DNA of 11,419 nucleotides from an uncultured Erysipelotrichaceae bacterium (lineage in GTDB: Bacteria > Bacillota_I > Bacilli_A > Erysipelotrichales > Erysipelotrichaceae): assembly GCA_946621045.1 (NCBI GenBank), contig CAMOOA010000027.1, forward strand, positions 1 through 11,419, read 5' to 3'. Below are positions 5,963 through 11,419 of this stretch, in pieces. The notes below the pieces were generated by a model. It made no database searches and was not told the DNA's origin. It saw only the letters and a program-made list of their open reading frames with translations. How positions within the stretch are numbered: the stretch's first letter is position 1; each line of letters opens with the position of its first letter. Both the position numbers and the translations under genes were made by a program.

Positions 5963-6175
5963 TTATGCCGTTTCTTCTTTCGGCGCTTTTTCTACAACGC
6001 GCTTCAGCTTGCGCTCAAACTCATGACGCGGAAACATGATGACTGCCCCGCAGCCCTGGCATTTGATCTTGATGTCCGCACCCATGCGGATGACCCGCCA
6101 GACTTTGGATTTGCGGCAGGGGTGTTCTTTTTTCATTTCGACAATGTCATTCAGATCATAATCCGGCACAACCAT
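5963..6175 (-). CDS. yyzM: DUF951 family small protein (YyzM-like)
   Basis: A 70-residue protein of the DUF951 family, whose function is unknown. It has the family features: DLNDIVEMKKEHPC near the N-terminus, then KVWRVIRMGADIKIKCQGCG, then a basic helix FPRHEFERKLKRV. Three cysteines, one in EHPC and two in CQGC, could bind a metal or a zinc-ribbon-like site, which is an inference. The ATG at 6175 lies 7 nt after GGAGG (6183-6187). An ATG at 6180 is out of frame and only 2 nt from it. It sits between dtd (33 bp upstream) and ychF. The fixed association with ychF in Bacillota suggests a ribosome or translation link but does not prove one. Confidence 0.88.
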   Translation of the reverse strand: MVVPDYDLNDIVEMKKEHPCRKSKVWRVIRMGADIKIKCQGCGAVIMFPRHEFERKLKRVVEKAPKEETA

Positions 6176-6208
6176 ACCATATCCTCCGTATGTTATCCGC
6201 TTCCTGCA

Positions 6209-6676
6209 TCAGCGCAGACTGCCGCCCGCCAGAACCTCTTCCGAATCCATGGTGATCGTCACCGGACCGTCATTCAGCAGGCGCACTTTCATATCCGCGG
6301 CGAAAATCCCTTCTTCCACATGGATTCCCATTGACCGCAGAACCTCATTGAAGTACAGATAGAGCTCCTTTGCATGTTCCGGAGAACCGGATTTCACAAA
6401 GCTCGGCCGGTTGCCCTTGCGGCAGTCGGCATACAGCGTGAACTGGGAAATGGAAAGAACGGCTCCTCCGATATCTTCGACGGAACGGTTCATCTTCCCG
6501 TTTTCGTCTTCAAAAATACGCAGCTTGCGGATTTTCTCCGCCATGCGCTCCGCGGTCTGCCTGTCATCCCTGTCGCAGAACCCGGCAAGGATCAGAAGAC
6601 CGGTTCCGATTTCTCCGTGCACACTTCCGTCGATCGTCACGGAAGCCTCACTGACACGCTGTATTACTGTTCTCAC
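6209..6676 (-). CDS. dtd: D-aminoacyl-tRNA deacylase
   Basis: Hydrolyses D-amino acids, and glycine mischarged on tRNA-Ala, from tRNA, protecting translation in the cytoplasm. From the GTG at 6676 the protein has 155 residues and starts MRTVIQRVSEASVT, as DTD proteins usually do. It has SQFTLYADCRKGNRPSF (77-93), which carries the active-site SQ-FTL segment, and NDGPVT (135-140), the Gly-cisPro chirality motif. An in-frame ATG at 6685 would add three residues, but it overlaps the TATAAT of the extended -10 promoter (6684-6692) and so would lie upstream of the expected RNA start. Neither start has a Shine-Dalgarno sequence. First gene of the dtd-yyzM-ychF-darA operon and divergent from the WYL regulator. 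Identity is certain; start choice is an inference. Confidence 0.93.
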   Translation of the reverse strand: MRTVIQRVSEASVTIDGSVHGEIGTGLLILAGFCDRDDRQTAERMAEKIRKLRIFEDENGKMNRSVEDIGGAVLSISQFTLYADCRKGNRPSFVKSGSPEHAKELYLYFNEVLRSMGIHVEEGIFAADMKVRLLNDGPVTITMDSEEVLAGGSLR

Positions 6677-6683
6677 AGACTGC

Positions 6684-6692
6684 ATTATACCA
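6684..6692 (-). promoter_or_regulatory. Extended -10 promoter of the dtd operon
   Basis: On the minus strand TGGTATAAT is a perfect extended -10 element (TGnTATAAT). The upstream hexamers at 16-17 nt (TTACCG, ATTACC) match the -35 consensus poorly, as is common for extended -10 promoters. Seven bases after the TATAAT comes the GTG that opens the canonical DTD reading frame, so RNA may start on the start codon itself. Confidence 0.65.
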
Positions 6693-6697
6693 CGGGG

Positions 6698-6724
6698 ATT
6701 CCGGCCGGTAATCGATACCGGAAT
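6698..6724. repeat. Inverted repeat over the dtd -35 region
   Basis: ATTCCGG (6698-6704) and CCGGAAT (6718-6724) are perfect 7-bp inverted arms with centres 20 bp apart, two helical turns. They cover about -22 to -48 relative to the proposed dtd start. The placement suits a dimeric regulator, possibly the divergent WYL protein, but binding is an inference. Confidence 0.5.
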
Positions 6725-6731
6725 GCGCTTG

Positions 6732-6751
6732 TTTTTCATAATTTTTCATAA
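6732..6751. repeat. Tandem 10-bp direct repeat in the dtd/WYL spacer
   Basis: TTTTTCATAA occurs twice in immediate succession with no mismatch, one DNA turn apart. It is about 100 bp before the WYL regulator start and 55-75 bp upstream of the proposed dtd RNA start. It may be a binding site with helically phased half-sites or an A/T-rich UP-like element. Confidence 0.5.
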
Positions 6752-6852
6752 AAATTGCACAAATATATCAAAAAGTTCAGAAAACATTCACATAAGCATA
6801 TTAATATACACGTAGAAACACAGCTTCAGACAGAAAGAGAGAGACCCGCGCA

Positions 6853-7818
6853 ATGGCCGACAAAAAAGAACTTCCGCTTGCACTCCTTGAAATTCTGGAA
6901 TCCTCAACAGATAAGGACCACATTCTTTCCGCATCGCAGATCCGGAAGAAGCTGGAAAGCAGATACGGGCTTACCCTCGAGCGGCGCACGCTGTATTCCA
7001 ATATTGAGCTGCTGGAAAAGTACGGACATAAAATCAGCAGCTGGCGCGACAACAGCGAAGGTTATTATCTGGAAGAACGGCAGTTCAAACTGAGTGAAGT
7101 ACGCAGTCTTCTCAATGCGGTAAACGCCGCCGCCTTCCTGTCTCCTGCCGAGTCCTCCGCTCTGACGCGGAAGATTCTTGCGACCCTGAGCCTGCCGCAG
7201 CGCAAGCTGTTTCAGGATGACATCTACATCAGCTACAAGATCGGCCGTAACGATGCGGCCATGTCGCGGAAGTTCGAACTCATTGCGGATGCAGTACGCT
7301 CCCGTGAATCCATTGCATTCACGCCGCTGGTATGGACCGGGAACCTGGCTCTGGAAGCCGGAAAGGAACGGATCCTTGCGGAGCCCCGCAGTATCGCATT
7401 TTTCGAGCATCATCCCTACCTTGTCGCAACCCTTCCCGGAAAAAGCGGATCCCGCTGGTACCGGATCGACCGGATCACGGATGTCACACTGGAGGAAACT
7501 CCCGTTGCGCCGCTGTCGGAAGAAGATGCGCGCGGGTTCGCACGCAGTTCTCCGCTGGACCGGGACAGCAGTACAGTCACTGCGGTTTTCCGCTGTGACA
7601 GGATCATGATCGACCCGCTGATGGACCGCTTTGAACCCTTCGCGGTATTCCGTCCGCTGGATGAAGATCACTTTGAGATGCGCATTACCGCATCGGAGAA
7701 TACCGTATTGCGGATCGCGGAGCGCTACGCCGTATCATCGGTTCTTCTCGAGCCGGCGCATCTGCGCGTCCGCCTGCAGAAACGGCTCGAAGCTGCGCTG
7801 AACGAATACAATAAATGA
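6853..7818 (+). CDS. WYL-domain transcriptional regulator
   Basis: A 321-residue cytoplasmic regulator. The N-terminal winged helix-turn-helix spans about 8-75 (ILSASQIRKKLESRYGLTL, RRTLYSNIELLEKYGHKI). A linker follows, then a WYL domain at about 135-215, with HPYLVATLPGK (187-197) standing where the family's WYL core lies, and RWYRIDRITDV (201-211) as the conserved basic segment. The C-terminal extension to 321 is the WCX-type region. WYL domains are thought to sense ligands, sometimes nucleic acids or nucleotides; the ligand here is unknown. The start is the first ATG, with only a weak purine run (AAAGAGAGAGA, 6833-6843) as ribosome binding site. It is divergent from dtd and followed by its own terminator, so autoregulation or control of dtd are the simplest guesses. 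I see no convincing sigma-A promoter for it. Confidence 0.88.
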   Translation: MADKKELPLALLEILESSTDKDHILSASQIRKKLESRYGLTLERRTLYSNIELLEKYGHKISSWRDNSEGYYLEERQFKLSEVRSLLNAVNAAAFLSPAESSALTRKILATLSLPQRKLFQDDIYISYKIGRNDAAMSRKFELIADAVRSRESIAFTPLVWTGNLALEAGKERILAEPRSIAFFEHHPYLVATLPGKSGSRWYRIDRITDVTLEETPVAPLSEEDARGFARSSPLDRDSSTVTAVFRCDRIMIDPLMDRFEPFAVFRPLDEDHFEMRITASENTVLRIAERYAVSSVLLEPAHLRVRLQKRLEAALNEYNK

Positions 7819-7832
7819 TGTACAATAATCAG

Positions 7833-7863
7833 ACAGTGTCCGCATATCCGGACGCTGTTTTTC
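7833..7863 (+). terminator. Rho-independent terminator after the WYL regulator
   Basis: ACAGTGTCCG (7833-7842) pairs with CGGACGCTGT (7849-7858) as a 10-bp stem with one G-U and a 6-nt loop, followed by TTTTC. It starts 14 nt after the stop. Confidence 0.88.
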
Positions 7864-7914
7864 TATCGTCATCCTGTATTCATGTTAGGATTATTAGGTT
7901 GTGAGGTTAATTCA

Positions 7915-9027
7915 ATGAAGAAACTGTTTCAGAAACTTGACCCGGCATATATGAAGGTAGCCCTGTACGCAGGCGGTACCGTGCTTGTCACATACTTTGT
8001 CGGACTTTTCCTGCATTCCGCTCTGCCTGCGCTGTCGAAGTTTTCTTCTCTCGTGCTTGCGGTTCTGCGGCCGATGCTGGTGGGATTTGTCATCTGGTAT
8101 CTGTTATTGCCGGCGGTCACCCGGATCGAACGCGGTCTTGCGAAACGCTTCGGGAAAAAGAAATGGCTGCGCGGAATCGCCGTACTGATCTGCTTTCTTG
8201 TCATTATTGCGGTAATTGCGGTATTCCTGATCGTTGTATCGAAAGCATTTGTTTCGCAGATCAATTTCTCCAGCATCGTGGGTCTGGTTCAGGGAACCGA
8301 AACCGATCTGCAGGAATTCATCAACCAGGCGATCTCCTATCTGGAGCGGTTCAACATCAAGATTCCGAACATCGGCTCATCCGTTACCGGTGTGGTCTCG
8401 ACCATTGCAAGCTCCACGACAACATTCTTCTTCGGAATCATCTTCTCGATCTATTTTCTGATCGATGCCGACCGGCTCGGAACCTACTGGAAAAATGCGG
8501 CGCAGAAGATTTTCACGAAGCGGACGATTGACCGCTTTCACGAACTGCTTTCCGATGCGGATGTATGCTTTTCCGGTTATATCCGCGGCCAGGTGACGGA
8601 TGCCGTCCTGGTCGGCGCGGTTGTCTCGATTGTCTTTTCCTTCATGAAAATGGACTATGCGCTTGTGATCGGTCTGCTCTGCGGCATCGGAAACCTGATT
8701 CCCTATGTCGGCCCGGCGCTCGGTTACATTTCCGTGATCCTCGTCAATCTGATTGCGGGAAATTTCCGGATGCTGGTGATCGGGCTGGTGGTTCTTGAAA
8801 TCATCATGTTAATTGACGGCAACATCATCAATCCGAGACTCCTTGCCGGAACGATCAAGGTCCATCCCCTGCTTGTCATCGCATCTTTGCTTGCGGGCGG
8901 CGCCATCGGCGGTCTGCTTGGAATGCTGCTGGCTGTGCCGACCGGCGCGTTTATCCGCATGCAGTTTGAAAAGTGGCTCGCAAAGAAGGAACCGCCGGAA
9001 GAACCGGAAGAGGAATCCGGAGAATGA
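7915..9027 (+). CDS. AI-2E family transporter (membrane protein)
   Basis: A 370-residue polytopic inner-membrane protein of the AI-2E/PerM/YdbI family (PF01594). Members export autoinducer-2 (TqsA) or exchange sodium or protons, and the substrate cannot be read from this sequence. Hydrophobic segments lie near 14-36, 44-66, 85-108, 168-184, 228-243, 247-276, 284-300 and 318-346, with a large soluble loop at about 110-165. The family's C-terminal signature is present: GNLIPYVGPALG (259-270), DGNIINPRLLAGTIKVHPLL (301-320) and GGLLGMLLAVPTGA (332-345). A short acidic, proline-rich tail (KKEPPEEPEEESGE) ends the protein. The ATG at 7915 is 8 nt after GAGG (7903-7906). The frame opens at 7882 but has no ribosome binding site there. 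It is flanked by terminators on both sides and is therefore monocistronic. No clear promoter was identified in the 50-bp spacer. Confidence 0.93.
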   Translation: MKKLFQKLDPAYMKVALYAGGTVLVTYFVGLFLHSALPALSKFSSLVLAVLRPMLVGFVIWYLLLPAVTRIERGLAKRFGKKKWLRGIAVLICFLVIIAVIAVFLIVVSKAFVSQINFSSIVGLVQGTETDLQEFINQAISYLERFNIKIPNIGSSVTGVVSTIASSTTTFFFGIIFSIYFLIDADRLGTYWKNAAQKIFTKRTIDRFHELLSDADVCFSGYIRGQVTDAVLVGAVVSIVFSFMKMDYALVIGLLCGIGNLIPYVGPALGYISVILVNLIAGNFRMLVIGLVVLEIIMLIDGNIINPRLLAGTIKVHPLLVIASLLAGGAIGGLLGMLLAVPTGAFIRMQFEKWLAKKEPPEEPEEESGE

Positions 9028-9034
9028 TACAATG

Positions 9035-9061
9035 AAGCGGAAGAATATTCCGCTTTTTTTT
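9035..9061 (+). terminator. Rho-independent terminator after the AI-2E transporter
   Basis: AAGCGGAA (9035-9042) pairs with TTCCGCTT (9048-9055) around GAATA, followed by a run of T to 9061. It begins 7 nt after the stop. Confidence 0.93.
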
Positions 9062-9111
9062 GCAGCCATGCGTTATCATTCCGTGTTTCTATGATGAAGG
9101 AGGCACTGCCC

Positions 9112-9684
9112 ATGAACCTCAGAACTATGATCATATCTATCACTGCCGCAGCTTTCCTGCAGGCATGCGCATCCGCGCCGGCGGAGCTGCCGGAAGAACC
9201 CCCCGCTCCCACATCGCCCGTATCACAGGCCATGGTTCAGGATATTGACGATCCGGTCTGGGTCAGCGGCGAAATCCGGGACTACTTTGCCTCGCTCGGC
9301 GAAGGTGAACACGGCTCAGATATTGCCGTCACGGCACAGGACGGAAGCGGAATGCCGTATGTGCGGATGCTGCGGTACACCGTATCGGACATTGATCTCA
9401 GACAGTATCTGGAAGAAACACTGATTGCCCATTTTGAAGAGAAGTTCGGGGATGTCGTATCGGAACGCGGAACCATCCGGGAAATTCCCGATTCCGGCGG
9501 TCAGGGTGCGGTCATGACGGATTACAAACTGATCTATGCCGGCGAACATGTCTTTGTCACATTCGCATCCGTAAGGGACGGATCGGATATCATTTCCTTC
9601 TGCACGGTTACGGACGCAGATCATCCGCTGGATGCGGAAACCCTGATCCGTGAAACCGCACTCAATAAATACGGTACAGACTGA
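9112..9684 (+). CDS. Predicted lipoprotein, family not recognised
   Basis: A 190-residue secreted lipoprotein. Residues 1-19 (MNLRTMIISITAAAFLQAC) form a signal peptide with a single Arg, a hydrophobic core and an LQAC lipobox with the lipidated Cys at 19. Gln at -2 is unusual, but Leu at -3 and Ala at -1 fit. A proline-rich tether (APAELPEEPPAPTSP, 21-35) leads to a folded region from about 50 to 190. That region is acidic and strand-rich, for example GSGMPYVRMLRYTVSDIDLR and TDYKLIYAGEHVFVTFASV. No catalytic motif was recognised. The ATG at 9112 is 8 nt after AAGGAGG; an ATG at 9091 precedes it. The gene is isolated between two terminators, and no clear promoter boxes were found in the 50-bp spacer. 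The role is unknown. Confidence 0.85.
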   Translation: MNLRTMIISITAAAFLQACASAPAELPEEPPAPTSPVSQAMVQDIDDPVWVSGEIRDYFASLGEGEHGSDIAVTAQDGSGMPYVRMLRYTVSDIDLRQYLEETLIAHFEEKFGDVVSERGTIREIPDSGGQGAVMTDYKLIYAGEHVFVTFASVRDGSDIISFCTVTDADHPLDAETLIRETALNKYGTD

Positions 9685-9708
9685 TCACACCTTTTATTAA
9701 TCCATGAT

Positions 9709-9758
9709 AAAAACCGGCCGCAGCACAATTCCTGAGGGACTGTGTACAGCCGGTTTTT
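9709..9758. terminator. Bidirectional terminator between the lipoprotein and the aldo/keto reductase
   Basis: AAAAACCGGC (9709-9718) and GCCGGTTTTT (9749-9758) are perfect 10-bp inverted arms, so both strands end in GC-stem plus T run. The 30-nt interior holds a second short stem (GCACA 9723-9727 with TGTGT 9741-9745), giving a long hairpin. It lies 24 nt after the lipoprotein stop and 9 nt after the reductase stop. Confidence 0.88.
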
Positions 9759-9767
9759 ACATGTCTG

Positions 9768-10880
9768 TTACTTCACTGCGTCCGCAAGTTCCTTCAGAAG
9801 ATCCGGAATGGCGATGGACTGCGGGCAGATGCCGGCGCAGGCACCGCACTGGATGCACATGTCCGGAGTTCTCTCCGAGACGACGCCCCGGTAGAGATCC
9901 ATGTCCACACGTCCGCCGGATACCTTCCATTCGTTATAGACCTTGAGATATTCCGGAATGTTGATCTGCATCGGACAGCCTTCCGTGCAGTAGCGGCATG
10001 CGGTGCACGGCACCACAATACCTGCGCGGAAACATTCCGCCGCTTCCTTCAGGACCGCAAGATCCGCTTCGTTCATGACACTGTCATCCGCGAAGGTATT
10101 CAGATTGTCATTCATCTGATCCAGGCTGTTCATTCCGCTGAGGATCACCTGCACGTTGGGCAGGCTCTTCACGAAGCGCATTGCCCAGGAGGCAGTGCTC
10201 CAGTCGGGATGGGCTTTCTGCAGAATTGCCTCCGCTTCCGGCGACAGTTTTGCAAGACGTCCGCCCCGCACCGGCTCCATGACCACGACCGGAATATTCC
10301 GTTCGGTCAGGATCTCATATTCCTCTTTTGCGGTATTGAAGAACCAGTCATAGTAATTCAGCTGGATCTGGGCAAAGTCCCAGTCGCGGTATGACGCAAA
10401 CCGGCGCAGCGTATCGGTGCCCGCATGGCTGGAGAAGCCGAGGTAACGGATCCGTCCGAGCTCCTTCTGTTTCAGGAAGTACTCGATACAGCCGCTGTTG
10501 ATATACTCATCCGCATTTCCGTCCATGATGCAGTGCAGAAGATAGAAATCGATGCGGTCGGTCTGAAGACGCTTCAGCTGTTCCTCAAAGACCGCTTCGT
10601 AATCCGGGTTTGCATGCATATGGAACTTGTCCGCAATGTAAAACGAATCCCGCGGATATTTCTGCATTGCCTCACCGAGGCAGCGCTCCGAATCACCGCC
10701 GTTATACACATAGGCCGTGTCAAAGTAGTTGATGCCGTTGGCGTAGGCGCTGTCGATAACCGCATGTGCTTTCGGCCGGTCGATCGGCGAGTTTCCGTTG
10801 TCCGGATCGGACAGGATGAAACGCATGTTTCCGAGGCCGAGCCTTGACAGTTCAATGTCTCTGAATGGTTTTTTAATCAT
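9768..10880 (-). CDS. Aldo/keto reductase fused to a two-cluster 4Fe-4S ferredoxin domain
   Basis: A 370-residue cytoplasmic oxidoreductase of the COG1453 type. The TIM-barrel aldo/keto reductase domain (1 to about 280) has a full catalytic tetrad: Asp54 and Tyr59 in FDTAYVYNGGDSE, Lys85 in IADKFHM and His116 in FYLLHCI. The C-terminal part holds two cysteine clusters, Cys292/295/298/302 (CTACRYCTEGCP) and Cys342/345/348/352 (CIQCGACAGICP), each a Cx2Cx2Cx3C set for a 4Fe-4S centre. This suggests electron transfer between ferredoxin-like carriers and a carbonyl substrate. The substrate is unknown. The start at 10880 follows AGGAG by 10 nt. It lies 60 bp after the GH1 gene, with no T-tailed hairpin between them, so co-transcription is likely and a role on sugar-derived carbonyls is conceivable. 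Confidence 0.93.
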   Translation of the reverse strand: MIKKPFRDIELSRLGLGNMRFILSDPDNGNSPIDRPKAHAVIDSAYANGINYFDTAYVYNGGDSERCLGEAMQKYPRDSFYIADKFHMHANPDYEAVFEEQLKRLQTDRIDFYLLHCIMDGNADEYINSGCIEYFLKQKELGRIRYLGFSSHAGTDTLRRFASYRDWDFAQIQLNYYDWFFNTAKEEYEILTERNIPVVVMEPVRGGRLAKLSPEAEAILQKAHPDWSTASWAMRFVKSLPNVQVILSGMNSLDQMNDNLNTFADDSVMNEADLAVLKEAAECFRAGIVVPCTACRYCTEGCPMQINIPEYLKVYNEWKVSGGRVDMDLYRGVVSERTPDMCIQCGACAGICPQSIAIPDLLKELADAVK

Positions 10881-10940
10881 GGTCTGTGTTCTCCTGTCCT
10901 CTATTTTAATGCATCAGTGACAGGTACCGGAACACCATGC

Positions 10941-11419
<479 letters not shown>

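Noticed and set aside
6776..6804. TTCAGA with TATTAA at 17 nt as the WYL regulator promoter
   Set aside because: Both boxes match poorly, and this AT-rich spacer offers several equally weak pairs, so none is called.
6904..7671. Open frame of 255 codons on the minus strand
   Set aside because: Antisense shadow of the WYL regulator, with no start signal or known domain.
9073..9095. TATGAT hexamer as a -10 box for the lipoprotein gene
   Set aside because: No -35 partner at a proper distance, and RNA starting from it would lack the AAGGAGG ribosome binding site.

Overview
The window is a chromosomal stretch of a low-to-mid G+C Gram-positive bacterium (Bacillota). The evidence is an RNA polymerase delta subunit, a DarA-type cyclic-di-AMP receptor, a DUF951 gene next to ychF, a YwfO-like HD phosphohydrolase, GGAGG ribosome binding sites and compact U-tailed terminators. 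The protein sequences and the short delta subunit suggest an Erysipelotrichaceae-like lineage, but this is an inference from memory of family members, not from a search. Genes are fairly GC-rich and the spacers are AT-rich. I see no tRNA, rRNA, CRISPR array, transposase, phage gene or riboswitch. No spacer exceeds 300 bases. It is mostly a housekeeping region, and the most interesting signals are in the 5' ends and spacers.

Left part (1-2993, all minus strand). ispF, a YwfO-like HD phosphohydrolase and a DUF1934 (YwiB-like) gene form a tight operon with 1-nt spacing and then a 4-nt overlap. It is followed by rpoE with its own strong promoter and a possible 17-codon leader ORF, a terminator, and then the promoter and 5' end of class II fructose-bisphosphate aldolase, which runs off the left edge. 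cca (tRNA CCA-adding enzyme) is divergent from ispF. The 105-bp spacer between them holds a perfect 16-bp palindrome of the CcpA/LacI-family type, and the apparent cca promoter sits so close to the ATG that the mRNA may be leaderless.

Middle (4381-7863). A minus-strand operon runs dtd, DUF951 (yyzM-like), ychF, darA. It combines D-aminoacyl-tRNA proofreading, a ribosome-associated P-loop NTPase and second-messenger sensing. It converges on cca, and each side has its own terminator. dtd starts at an extended -10 promoter with no ribosome binding site, so it is a second leaderless candidate. Divergent from dtd is a WYL-domain regulator, and the shared spacer holds a perfect tandem 10-bp repeat and an inverted repeat.

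Right part (7882-11419). On the plus strand are an AI-2E family membrane transporter and a small unrecognised lipoprotein, each ended by a hairpin terminator. Converging from the right on the minus strand are the C-terminal part of a GH1 6-phospho-beta-glucosidase and an aldo/keto reductase fused to a two-cluster ferredoxin domain. They share one direction and are probably co-transcribed. A long hairpin between the lipoprotein and the reductase can terminate both strands.
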